From: Pseudomonas sp. GD04019
GTDB lineage: Bacteria; Pseudomonadota; Gammaproteobacteria; Pseudomonadales; Pseudomonadaceae
Assembly: GCF_029837695.1 (NCBI RefSeq)
Contig: NZ_JAOEEA010000013.1
Span: 62,001 to 126,000 of the forward strand
Reading direction: 5' to 3'
DNA: 64,000 bases
A program made the position numbers and the translations under genes. Every line of letters begins with the position of its first letter. Positions within the stretch are counted from its first letter, which is position 1. Below are positions 33,882 through 41,592 of the stretch, in pieces. The notes below the pieces were generated by a model. That model saw nothing but the letters and a program-made list of their open reading frames with translations, did not search any database and was not told the DNA's origin.

Positions 33882-34040
33882 CAAGCATTCCCCGTGGTTA
33901 TGGTTATTGGGCTGGAGGTGCAGGGACAGCACTGCCCACCTGCCTCGCTTGCGATAAGCGACGGGACTCTAGAGCACAACGAATGCGCCGCGACATCGGC
34001 CGAATGGCGTAGCGGGATGGGCTGGCGGGCGGAGTCAGCA

Positions 34041-34074
34041 GTGCGGGCCAGCCGACAGAGCGGCCAGCCCGCAC
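34041..34074 (-). terminator. Long hairpin past the CSLREA protein gene
   Basis: Arms GTGCGGGCCAGCCG and CGGCCAGCCCGCAC pair with two mismatches around ACAGAG, about 40 bases beyond the stop codon at 34114. No T-run follows. It may be a transcription terminator for the beta-helix gene. Confidence 0.5.
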
Positions 34075-34113
34075 AGCCCACCGCCGGTCAGGCGGGCGGC
34101 GCTGACGGGTATG

Positions 34114-35487
34114 TCAACGCTCGTAGGCGCCCAGGTCGCAGATCGCGCTGCCGTTGCGGTCGCCATCGCGCGGCCGCGCCACGCCGCGCTGGTCGTTGTG
34201 GGTACAGGAGCCCAGACCGGCATCCACCGCCGGGCTGCCATTGCGCAGCTGGTGGTACTGGGTGCCGGGCCCGTTGCCATTGGCAACCGTTGTCGAGGAC
34301 AGCCGCGCAGCCAGCACCTGGGAGAACACCACATCGTCCTCCACCGTGACACTGTTGCCGGTGCAGGTGGTGACGTCCGACCCGAGCAGCAGCCCCGAGG
34401 CCCGATAACCAACCCCCTGGTGGCTGCAGTTGATCGGCACCTGGTTGAGGCGGTTGCCGGCGACGATGCTGTTGCGCAGCGTCAGGCTGCCCAGGTTGCT
34501 GATGCCGAGCCCCTCGTTGCCGGCCACGGTGACATAGCTCAGCTGCATCTGCGCCTCCGCGCCGCTGGGCGAGAAACCGGCCAGGCCGTTGGCGATCACG
34601 CCATTGGTGTCGGTACCGAAGTTGCCGCTGACCGTACTGTTGACCAGACGCAGCACGCCGCGCTGGTTGTTGACGATCGCCGCCCCGCCACCGCCGCCGG
34701 CATATTGCCCGGCCAGATTGCCGACGAAGGAGGAACGGGCCACGTCGGCATATCCCTCGTTATAGAGGGCCCCGCCATGGGCGTAGTCGACGTCGTTGTC
34801 GGTGACGCTGTTGCCCTGGAAGTGAGTGTCGCGCACCACCAGCGTGCCCAGGTTGTAGATAGCGCCACCCTGCCCGGAGAAGCCCTCGTCACCGTTGGAG
34901 TTGTTGTCGCGGAACAGGCTGAACCTGACATTCAGCTCACCGAAGTTGGCAATTGCCCCGCCCTTGCCCTGGATGCCTGGCGTGGCGCGATTGTCGTAGA
35001 AGCCGACGTAGGTGATCACCGTCTCACCGTCGTTGCGTATCGCCCCGCCATAGGTGTCGGCACGACCGCCACGCAGGCTTAGGTTGCGCAGGTTCAGCTT
35101 GGCGTCCGGCAACACCTCGACCAGGCGATCGGAAACGCCCTGAATGAAGGTGTTGGTATAGATGCCACCGACGATGGTCAGCTCGCCGGTGATATCCAGG
35201 TCGCCGCGAGTACCAACGTCCTCATCGGGATCGGGCTCCTCGTCCGGGTTCCAGCCAGGGTCGGCCAAGGTAAGGGAGTAGGTGCCCGGGCGCAGCTCGA
35301 TGCGATCCGGGCCGGGATTGAGGTTGGCCTTGTAGATGGCCTCGCGCAGCGAGCAGTCATCCGTACAAGCAGGACGAAATACATCCTCCGTGTTGTTGAC
35401 GACTATGGTCGCGGCGCCCTGAGCCATGGGCGTGGAGAGCGCGGCGGCCAGAGCAATGGAAGAGAAGCAGGCAGAGCGGATGTGCAT
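34114..35487 (-). CDS. Secreted CSLREA-domain right-handed beta-helix protein
   Basis: A 457-residue protein with a signal peptide (residues 1-25, MAQGA-ATI). It begins with the CSLREAI motif (CTDDCSLREAIYKAN) followed by GPDRIELRPGTYSL, which defines the CSLREA domain of extracellular proteins. About 90-430 are repeated strand turns (GGAIRNDGET, GGAIANFGEL, GGAIYNLGTL, GGALYNEGYA), as in parallel beta-helix proteins of polysaccharide-lyase or choice-of-anchor type. The C-terminus has AVDAGLGSC and ICDLGAYER. It is probably secreted or cell-surface. GGAG lies 7 bases before the ATG at 35487. Confidence 0.82.
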   Translation of the reverse strand: MHIRSACFSSIALAAALSTPMAQGAATIVVNNTEDVFRPACTDDCSLREAIYKANLNPGPDRIELRPGTYSLTLADPGWNPDEEPDPDEDVGTRGDLDITGELTIVGGIYTNTFIQGVSDRLVEVLPDAKLNLRNLSLRGGRADTYGGAIRNDGETVITYVGFYDNRATPGIQGKGGAIANFGELNVRFSLFRDNNSNGDEGFSGQGGAIYNLGTLVVRDTHFQGNSVTDNDVDYAHGGALYNEGYADVARSSFVGNLAGQYAGGGGGAAIVNNQRGVLRLVNSTVSGNFGTDTNGVIANGLAGFSPSGAEAQMQLSYVTVAGNEGLGISNLGSLTLRNSIVAGNRLNQVPINCSHQGVGYRASGLLLGSDVTTCTGNSVTVEDDVVFSQVLAARLSSTTVANGNGPGTQYHQLRNGSPAVDAGLGSCTHNDQRGVARPRDGDRNGSAICDLGAYER

Positions 35488-36058
35488 GGCGATTCTCCAG
35501 ATGGTTGAGAACTCCCAGTCGGAGAATGCTCGGCTTCCGGCGACCGCCATCGACGCCTGAACGATGGGCAGCTCTCACTAGACTGGCGAAACCCTCCCGG
35601 GTTCGCCGCCGCTCTGCCGATGCTGCGTGACCTCCATCACACCCCGCTACCACTAGCCGTTTCGCTGCTGAAACAGCCTCTCCCTGCGAGTTGAGAATCG
35701 CTTCACAAACCGCTCTAGCCTGGGGGTTTCCGTTCGTCGGCAGTGACCTTTGAACAGACGCCCAGAACCTGCCGTTTCGCTGACGGAAATCCCTTGCGCA
35801 TCAATGCGATAGAGAGTCCCCACATAGCGCCGAATTATCGTCAATTTATAGGCGCCAGTATCTCGACGAACGGTAATTACCAAAGCCGAAACAGCACCGT
35901 ATAAAGCGCTCCATTCCCGGCCGGATCACTGGCCAGGTGGCAAAAGCTTCATTCTGTGTGCGAGTAACTGGCAGGGCGGCTAGGCAGTTTTTCAAGTCGG
36001 GATCGACCTGCGCTCCGAATGAGATTTACATCGTTATTCGTCGGAGTTTTTTACTTTC
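35488..36058. other. 571-base intergenic region between divergent secreted-protein and alginate lyase genes
   Basis: This is the only gene-free stretch over 300 bases. It lies between the divergent CSLREA and PL7 genes. The 12-base motif GCCGTTTCGCTG occurs twice (35656-35667 and 35771-35782). The first lies in the palindrome GTTTC-GCTGCT-GAAAC (35659-35674); the second is followed by ACGGAAAT. A third related GAAACAGC is at 35888-35895. The right half is AT-richer than the neighbours. A 76-codon frame on the minus strand (35653-35883) has no coding character or homology I recognise. It likely holds promoters and binding sites for both genes. Confidence 0.45.
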
Positions 36059-36736
36059 ATGATCGACCTCAATACCTGGAACCTCACCATCCCTGTCGGC
36101 GAACCCGCTACCACCATCAACACCCCGATGCTCGCCGGCGGTTACCAGGACGACTACTTCCAGAACATCAACGGCGTCCTGTTCTTCTGGGCGCCGGTGG
36201 ACGGCACCACCACCAAGAACGCCAAGTACCCGCGCAGCGAACTGCGCGAGACCTATGCCGACGGCACCCGGCGTAACTGGAAGTATCAGGACGCCAACAA
36301 CAACGCTTTGGACGCGACGCTGAAAGTCACTCAGGTTCCGTCCACCGGAAAGATCGTGATCGGCCAGATCCACAACGTGGAAGGCGACGATCCGCCCATC
36401 AAGGTGCAGTACCAGTACAGCGCTTCGGACAAGACCGGGAAGATCGTTGCGATCTACCGCACCAAACCGGGCGTCGATAGCGTCAGCGTGACCATTCGCA
36501 ATGGCGTAGCGATGAACCAGTCGTTCTCCTACTCCATCCGCCTCACCCGTGCCGGCACGCTGGCGGTCTACACCAAGGTCAACTCGGTGAGCGAGCGCTG
36601 GACGACCAAGCTGGACCCGACCTGGGGCGCGCAGACCATGTACTTCAAGGCCGGCTCCTATGTGCAGGACAACATTGGCGACAACACCGAGGCAGGTGCC
36701 GTGCAGTTCAACCAGCTGAAGATCACCCACCAATAA
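36059..36736 (+). CDS. Polysaccharide lyase family 7 alginate lyase
   Basis: A 225-residue beta-jelly-roll lyase. The family motifs are RSELRE (residues 61-66), QIH (103-105) and YFKAGSYVQ (200-208), the PL7 catalytic set with Arg, Gln, His and Tyr. It cleaves alginate or a related uronate polymer by beta-elimination. No signal peptide is seen at the chosen start: MIDLNTWNLTIPVGEP begins directly with the jelly-roll, as I recall for P. aeruginosa PA1167. Cell location is therefore unclear. GGAG lies 15 bases before the ATG, longer than usual spacing. Confidence 0.9.
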   Translation: MIDLNTWNLTIPVGEPATTINTPMLAGGYQDDYFQNINGVLFFWAPVDGTTTKNAKYPRSELRETYADGTRRNWKYQDANNNALDATLKVTQVPSTGKIVIGQIHNVEGDDPPIKVQYQYSASDKTGKIVAIYRTKPGVDSVSVTIRNGVAMNQSFSYSIRLTRAGTLAVYTKVNSVSERWTTKLDPTWGAQTMYFKAGSYVQDNIGDNTEAGAVQFNQLKITHQ

Positions 36737-36746
36737 GCATGGGAAA

Positions 36747-36772
36747 CAGGCGCCGGCTGAAGCCGGCGCCTG
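36747..36772 (+). terminator. Hairpin after the alginate lyase gene
   Basis: Perfect arms CAGGCGCCGGC and GCCGGCGCCTG around TGAA, 11 bases past the stop codon. The T-rich tail is weak. Confidence 0.75.
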
Positions 36773-36893
36773 CTTGTAAATAGCGGACTCTTAATCGCAG
36801 CTCGACATATGCAGAAGCGACTAGAAGCTCAAATGATTTAAAAACAAGCCTTTACATCTTATTTGTCGCACTAGACTTCAAGTTGAGCGGCTA

Positions 36894-36919
36894 ACCCCGC
36901 TTCCGGCGGGGTCTTTATT
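36894..36919 (+). terminator. Orphan rho-independent terminator
   Basis: Arms ACCCCGC and GCGGGGT around TTCCG, then CTTTATT. No protein gene precedes it on the plus strand after the alginate lyase hairpin. The 120 bases before it are AT-rich with no frame. It may end a small RNA or mark the tail of a lost gene. Confidence 0.6.
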
Positions 36920-36976
36920 AGAACCAAGAACAGCTGCCAAGCACCTGACCCCGCCGGCACCTTTCGCGAGGGCCTC

Positions 36977-37456
36977 ATGGGAATTGCTGCCAGCGAGTTG
37001 TGCCAACATGTCATCCGCCCCACGCTTGTCTATCTGGGGCGACACTCAGCTACCGCCGAAGCCCTGCTCCTGGGCGCCGCCGCCAGCCAATCGGCACTCG
37101 GTAGCGCACTGACCGACAGCCAGGGCCACGGCCTCTACCGCATCAGCGCCGTGCGCCACCAACAGCTGTGGGATCAGCATCTGGCCCTCGATCCGGACTT
37201 GGCCAGCCTGGTCCGCGGCCTGGCCAGCCAGCACGCCTTCCTCGCCGCCCCGCACCTGGAACTGACGGTCAACCTGCGCTATGCCACGGCCATCGCCTGG
37301 CTGCTGGTGGAGAGCGAACAGGCGACGCTACCGGCGGCCGACGACCTGCACGGAATGGCCCGAATCTGGCGCAAGGTGTTCCATCCGCATGGTCGTCTGC
37401 GCGACTTCCTGCAAGCCTGGCAGCAATGCGTCCCACCACCGCACCAGGCAGCCTGA
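36977..37456 (+). CDS. Phage-like lysozyme-fold protein, probable relic
   Basis: A 159-residue protein that resembles the transglycosylase-like proteins of siphophages: HVIRPTLVYLGRHSATAEALLLGAAASQSALG, then HGLYRISAVRHQQLWDQHLALDPDLASLVRGLA, NLRYATAIAWLLVE and ADDLHGMARIWRKVF (key parts RPTLVYLGRHSATAEALLLG and ADDLHGMARIWRK). In relatives I know, the helix end reads A-x-E-S; here it is ASQS with Gln38, so the presumed catalytic Glu seems lost. No other phage genes lie beside it. It is probably a domesticated or dead phage gene. Confidence 0.55.
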   Translation: MGIAASELCQHVIRPTLVYLGRHSATAEALLLGAAASQSALGSALTDSQGHGLYRISAVRHQQLWDQHLALDPDLASLVRGLASQHAFLAAPHLELTVNLRYATAIAWLLVESEQATLPAADDLHGMARIWRKVFHPHGRLRDFLQAWQQCVPPPHQAA

Positions 37457-37480
37457 ATGGGGAAAGACCAAACCTTTGCA

Positions 37481-37496
37481 GTGACTGACCAGTCAC
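37481..37496. promoter_or_regulatory. Palindromic operator candidate upstream of fadL
   Basis: Perfect 16-base palindrome GTGACTGACCAGTCAC (7-base arms, 2-base centre), 118 bases before the fadL ATG. The core TGACTGACCAGTCA is of the kind bound by TetR-family regulators. The regulator is not in the window. Confidence 0.45.
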
Positions 37497-37613
37497 CTAC
37501 AGGCCATCCTGGGGTTAACGAAAGTTCACGAAAAACCCGTCCCAGAGCGGTTGGCAAGGCCCGGCAAACCAGTTAGCTTGCCGCCCTCGTTTTTGCTGTT
37601 CGTGAGCCTCCTA

Positions 37614-38897
37614 ATGAAAAAACTCTGGTTGAAGACTTCTCTCGCACTGGCCATCGGTGCGGTTTCCACTCACAGCCTGGGCAATGGAGTTGCCATCAAT
37701 GAACAGAGCGTCAGCGGCATGGGCACCTCCTTCGCCGGTCGCGCCTCCGCGGTCAACGACGCCTCCATCCTGTTCGGCAACCCGGCGGGCCTGACCAAGC
37801 TCAAGCGCCCGGAAGTGACCGGCGGCTTCGGCCTGGTCGACGCCAAGGTCGACCTCGACAACGCCAGCGCCGAAACTTCCAAGGGCGACATGGTGCCACT
37901 GACCCCAGTGCCCTTCGCCTTCTATGCCAGCCCGATCGACGAGAGCTGGCACTGGGGCCTGGGCCTGTATGTGCCCTATGCATTGATCAGCGACTACGAG
38001 AAGAGCTTCGGCGGCCGCTTCAAGGGCCAGTACAGCAAGGTGGAAGTGGTCACCCTGCAACCGACCCTCAGCTACCAGATCAACGACCGCGTGTCCGTCG
38101 GCTTCGGTCCGACCATCAACAAGATCAAGGGCAAGCTGGTCAGCAAGCTGGACAACAGCGCCGCCTTCGGCACCGGCGAGACCAAGGTCGGCATCAAGGG
38201 CGACGACGTCGGCTACGGCTTCAACGCCGGCGTGATGGTCGATGTCACCGACCAGCTGACCTGGGGCCTGACCTACCACTCCAAGGTCGACTACACCCTG
38301 GAAGGCCGTACCCGCATTACCGGCGGCGACGGCCCGATCTTCAGCGCCTTCAACGGCCAGTACGACGCCTCCCTGGACTTCACCACCCCGGAGACCGTGG
38401 ACACCTCGGTGACCTACGAATTCGATGACAAGTGGACCCTGTACGCCGGAGCCACCTTCACCCGCTGGAGCCGCCTGCAGGAAATCGTGGTCGAGAACCA
38501 GGGCACCCCGAGCATCCTCGGCCTGAGCCCGATCGCCGAAGTCGCCGAAGAGCTGAAATGGCATGACACCTGGTCCTACGCCATCGGCGCCTCCTACCAG
38601 CTGAACCCGCAGTGGGTGCTGCGTACCGGCCTGGCCCTCGACCCGTCGCCGGCCGAGAACGAGCACCGCAGCGTGCGCATCCCGGTGGGCAACCGCAAGG
38701 TGTTCTCCCTGGGTGCCGGCTGGTCGCCGAACCCCGACCTGACCATCGATGTGGCCTACTCCTACCTGCGCGAGAACGAGGCCAAGGTCAACCAGCACTC
38801 CACCGAGCTGGCCGGCCGCGAGATCGCCCCGGGCTTCAGCGCCGAGTACAACAACAGCGCCCACGGCGTTGGCCTGCAGGCCACCTACCGCTTCTGA
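37614..38897 (+). CDS. FadL/TodX-family outer-membrane channel (ExFadLO-like)
   Basis: A 427-residue outer-membrane beta-barrel with signal peptide (residues 1-24, SLGNG). The N-terminal hatch has NGVAINEQSVSGMGTSFAGRASAVNDASILFGNPAGLT (key parts EQSVSGMGTSFAGRAS and FGNPAGLT), the FadL signature, and the C-terminus ends in an aromatic residue (ATYRF), as outer-membrane proteins do. It moves hydrophobic compounds. By family and by gene order with the glutathione peroxidase, MFS and MarR genes it resembles PA1288 (ExFadLO), an oxylipin exporter in P. aeruginosa; this assignment is by recall. Only a weak ribosome-binding site is seen. Confidence 0.85.
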   Translation: MKKLWLKTSLALAIGAVSTHSLGNGVAINEQSVSGMGTSFAGRASAVNDASILFGNPAGLTKLKRPEVTGGFGLVDAKVDLDNASAETSKGDMVPLTPVPFAFYASPIDESWHWGLGLYVPYALISDYEKSFGGRFKGQYSKVEVVTLQPTLSYQINDRVSVGFGPTINKIKGKLVSKLDNSAAFGTGETKVGIKGDDVGYGFNAGVMVDVTDQLTWGLTYHSKVDYTLEGRTRITGGDGPIFSAFNGQYDASLDFTTPETVDTSVTYEFDDKWTLYAGATFTRWSRLQEIVVENQGTPSILGLSPIAEVAEELKWHDTWSYAIGASYQLNPQWVLRTGLALDPSPAENEHRSVRIPVGNRKVFSLGAGWSPNPDLTIDVAYSYLRENEAKVNQHSTELAGREIAPGFSAEYNNSAHGVGLQATYRF

Positions 38898-38913
38898 CGG
38901 CGGGTTCTGCAAA

Positions 38914-38949
38914 CATGAAAAAGCCGGGCCTTTGCCCGGCTTTTTCATG
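38914..38949. terminator. Strong bidirectional terminator between fadL and the peroxidase gene
   Basis: Perfect 16-base arms (CATGAAAAAGCCGGGC and its complement) around CTTT, with A-run and T-run on opposite sides, so it can stop both the fadL transcript and the convergent peroxidase transcript. Confidence 0.92.
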
Positions 38950-38961
38950 GGTCACCCTTAA

Positions 38962-39510
38962 CTACTGGGCGATAGCCTTCTCGATGGCCGCCAGCAGATC
39001 CTCGTCGTCCGGCTTGGTCAGGCTGGAGAAACTGGCGATCACTTGGCCATCGCGGCCCACCACGTACTTGTAGAAGTTCCAGCGCGGCGCACTGCTCTGC
39101 TCGGCCAACTCGCTGAACAACGGTATCGCCTCGTCGCCGCTGACCGCCTGCGGCTCGCTCATGGCGAAGGTCACGCCGTAGTCGATGAAGCACACCTTGG
39201 CCGTCTCGCCGCTGCTGTCGGCCTCCTGCTTGAAGTCGTCCGAGGGTACGCCCAACACCTCCAGCCCCTGGCCCTTGTAGCGCTGGTAGAGCGCCTCCAG
39301 CCCCTTGAACTGCGGGGTGAAGCCGCAGCGACTGGCGGTATTGACCACCACCAGAGCCTTGCCGGCGAAGCGCTGGCACAGGTCGATGCGCTCCTTGGAA
39401 CGCAGCTGCTGCAGCTCGCCCTGGTCCTTGAGCAGCGGTGGACACTCAGCCGCCCACAGCGGGGCGGCAAACAGGGACGACAGCAGCAGGCAGGAAAGAC
39501 GAGCGATCAT
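38962..39510 (-). CDS. Periplasmic glutathione peroxidase-family protein
   Basis: A 182-residue thioredoxin-fold peroxidase with a signal peptide (residues 1-20, APLWA-AE), predicted periplasmic. The peroxidatic Cys62 lies in VNTASRCGFTPQF (Cys replaces the selenocysteine of animal enzymes), with a resolving-Cys region VCFIDYGVTFAMSEPQ and a WNFYKYVVGRDG motif. It should reduce lipid or hydrogen peroxides, probably with thioredoxin-like donors. It starts 73 bases from the microprotein frame at 39585. Confidence 0.9.
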   Translation of the reverse strand: MIARLSCLLLSSLFAAPLWAAECPPLLKDQGELQQLRSKERIDLCQRFAGKALVVVNTASRCGFTPQFKGLEALYQRYKGQGLEVLGVPSDDFKQEADSSGETAKVCFIDYGVTFAMSEPQAVSGDEAIPLFSELAEQSSAPRWNFYKYVVGRDGQVIASFSSLTKPDDEDLLAAIEKAIAQ

Positions 39511-39584
39511 GGGGACATCTCCAGACGGTATGCGCTCACGCTACTCGTCCGCGCCCATGCCGGCAACGGTCGCCACGGCGACGC

Positions 39585-39707
39585 TCAGCACAGGCTCATG
39601 CCCAGCTGCAGCAGGGCTAGCCCGCCACGACTCCAGCCCCACCAGGCCAGCGCCAATAAGAGCGCCACTGGCGGCAGGGCCAGCATGGTGACGGTCGTAC
39701 GGCTCAC
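39585..39707 (-). CDS. Putative 40-residue single-pass membrane microprotein
   Basis: A GTG-started frame whose start overlaps the stop of the MFS gene by 4 bases (GTGA), the pattern of translational coupling. The 40 residues begin MSRTTVTMLALPPVALLLALAWWGW (first part: MSRTTVTMLALPP), giving one membrane helix of about 18 residues, then SRGGLALLQLGMSLC. No homologue is known to me, and it is shorter than most gene callers report. It fills the gap between the transporter and peroxidase genes and could be an accessory of the transporter. Confidence 0.4.
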   Translation of the reverse strand: MSRTTVTMLALPPVALLLALAWWGWSRGGLALLQLGMSLC

Positions 39708-40912
39708 GCCGCCGCTCCGGCCCGCAAGCGCGCCACCGGCTGCTCACGCACCGGCCAGTTGAGCGCCGCCGCCAGCAGGCCGAAGAGGATCGACAGTTGC
39801 CAGACCACCTCGTAGCTGCCGGTATGGTCGTATAGATAGCCACCCAGCCAACCGCCGAGGAACGAGCCGATCTGGTGGAACAGGAAGACGATGCCACCGA
39901 GCATGGACAGGTTGCGCACACCGAACAGGGTGGCCACCGTGCCATTGGTCAGCGGCACCGTGGACAGCCACAACAGCCCCATGGCCATGCCGAACGCATA
40001 GGCGCTCCACTCGGTCAGCGGTGAATAGACGAAGGCGACTATCACCACCGTGCGCGCCAGATACAGGCCGGTAAGCAGGCGCGGCTTGGACATGCGCCCG
40101 CCGAGCCAGCCGGCAATGTAGGTGCCGAATACGTTGAACAGCCCGACCAGCGCCAGCACCGTCGTACCGACCGAGGCCGGCAGGTGCTGATCGACCAGGT
40201 ACGACGGCAGGTGCACGCCGATAAATACCACCTGGAAGCCGCAGACGAAGAAGCCCAGCGCCAGCAACCAGAAGCCGGAGTGGCTGCAGGCCTCGCGCAA
40301 CGCTTCGCCCAGGCTTTGCTCGCTGCCGGCCGGGGCCGGTTGCGGGGTGTCACGCACCATCAGCGCCAGTGGGACGATCAGCGCCACCAGCATGCCCAGA
40401 GCGATCAAGGCCGACGACCAGCCCAGCCAGCCGATCAGCCCGAGGGTACCCGGCAGCATGGCGAACTGGCCGAAGGAGCCGGCAGCCGCCGCGATACCCA
40501 TGCCGATGCTGCGCTTCTCTGGCGGCAATGCGCGACCGACCACGCCGAGCAGCACCGAGAACGAGGTGCCGGACAGACCGATGCCGATCAGCAACCCGGC
40601 GCTCAGCGACAGCGACCAGGCCGAGTCGGCACCGGCCATCAGCGCCAGGCCGACGGCGTAGAGCAAGCCACCGGCGACTATCACCCGGCGCGCGCCGAAG
40701 CGGTCGGCGATGGCTCCGGTGATCGGCTGGGCCAGGCCCCAGATCAGGTTCTGCAAGGCGATGGCAAAGGCGAAAACTTCACGCCCCCAGCCGTATTCGC
40801 CACTCATCGGCGAGAGGAACAGGCCGAAGCCGTGGCGGACGCCGAGCGACAGGGCGAGGATCAGCGATGCTCCCAGCAGGAGCCAGCCTGCCGTGCGCCA
40901 TGGGTTGTTCAT
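39704..40912 (-). CDS. MFS transporter
   Basis: A 402-residue protein with 12 membrane helices. The MFS loop 2-3 motif is GAIADRFGARRV (residues 64-75), and GWLGGRMSKPRLL repeats it in the second half. It is probably a monocarboxylate-type or multidrug-type carrier; substrate unknown. The start at 40912 is 25 bases downstream of the MarR gene, so the regulator likely controls it. By recall the pair matches PA1285-PA1286. Confidence 0.85.
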   Translation of the reverse strand: MNNPWRTAGWLLLGASLILALSLGVRHGFGLFLSPMSGEYGWGREVFAFAIALQNLIWGLAQPITGAIADRFGARRVIVAGGLLYAVGLALMAGADSAWSLSLSAGLLIGIGLSGTSFSVLLGVVGRALPPEKRSIGMGIAAAAGSFGQFAMLPGTLGLIGWLGWSSALIALGMLVALIVPLALMVRDTPQPAPAGSEQSLGEALREACSHSGFWLLALGFFVCGFQVVFIGVHLPSYLVDQHLPASVGTTVLALVGLFNVFGTYIAGWLGGRMSKPRLLTGLYLARTVVIVAFVYSPLTEWSAYAFGMAMGLLWLSTVPLTNGTVATLFGVRNLSMLGGIVFLFHQIGSFLGGWLGGYLYDHTGSYEVVWQLSILFGLLAAALNWPVREQPVARLRAGAAA

Positions 40913-40937
40913 CTGCGTTCTCCGCGGGGCGTTCCCG

Positions 40938-41351
40938 TCAGTCGATGGTTTCCAGATCGTCCAGCAGCGCCATCAGCTCTGCCCGCTTGTCCGCGCCCAG
41001 GCGCAGCGCCAGCGCCTGCTGGGCCCGCTCCCATAACGGTGCGCCCTGCTCCAGCACGCGCACGCCGGCAGCGGTCAGGGTTACCTGCCGGCTGCGCTGG
41101 TCGGCACCGCCACCGAACTGCAGCAGCCCCCTGCCCTCCACCACCCGCAGGTTGCGCCCGAGGGTGCTTCGATCCAGCCCCATGGCCTCGGCCAGGGCGG
41201 AAATGCTCGGCTGCCCCAGGCGCTGCAGGTTGCGCAGCAGGGAAAACTGCGCGGCATTCAGCCCGACATCGGCCAGGGCTTCGTCGTAGAGGCGGGTCAC
41301 CCCGCGGCTGGCGCGGCGCAACTTGGTACAGAGGCAATGGGTCGGCAACAT
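40938..41351 (-). CDS. MarR-family transcriptional regulator
   Basis: A 137-residue winged-helix regulator. The recognition helix region SISALAEAMGLDRSTLGRNLRVVEGRGLL (key part LDRSTLGRNLRVVE) and the wing DQRSRQVTLTAAGVRVLEQG are typical MarR. Two cysteines at the N-terminus (MLPTHCLC) could make it redox-responsive. It precedes the MFS gene by 25 bases, and a palindrome GGTATATACC lies just upstream. Likely it represses its own operon. Confidence 0.88.
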   Translation of the reverse strand: MLPTHCLCTKLRRASRGVTRLYDEALADVGLNAAQFSLLRNLQRLGQPSISALAEAMGLDRSTLGRNLRVVEGRGLLQFGGGADQRSRQVTLTAAGVRVLEQGAPLWERAQQALALRLGADKRAELMALLDDLETID

Positions 41352-41359
41352 GGGGTACA

Positions 41360-41369
41360 GGTATATACC
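41360..41369. promoter_or_regulatory. GGTATATACC palindrome, candidate MarR operator
   Basis: Perfect 10-base palindrome 9 bases before the marR start, within GGGTACAGGTATATACCC. Position and symmetry fit an autoregulatory operator. It is short, so chance occurrence is possible. Confidence 0.35.
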
Positions 41370-41592
41370 CGCATCTATCGATCAGGCAGTTACAGTTGCG
41401 ACAAAAACGAGGGGAACAGCCGCGTCACCCTATGGGTGCGCGGCGCGTACCAGACACGCTTATCCATTCATCGATGGTCGACTGCCGCTGCGCTCCGAGA
41501 CCGCCCTAAGGTGTGGCGCTTTTGTACGGTGCCACTCGCCGAGGGCAGTGCACCACTAGGCACTTAGGCCGCGACCAGGCGAGACGCTTCGA

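Noticed and set aside
35653..35883. A 76-codon minus-strand frame in the intergenic region
   Set aside because: No ribosome-binding site, no recognised family, and it covers the repeated regulatory motif.
41352..41592. Possible gene in the 241 bases between marR and cobV
   Set aside because: The frames lack a coding bias or start signal; only promoter-like sequence and the palindrome at 41360 are seen.
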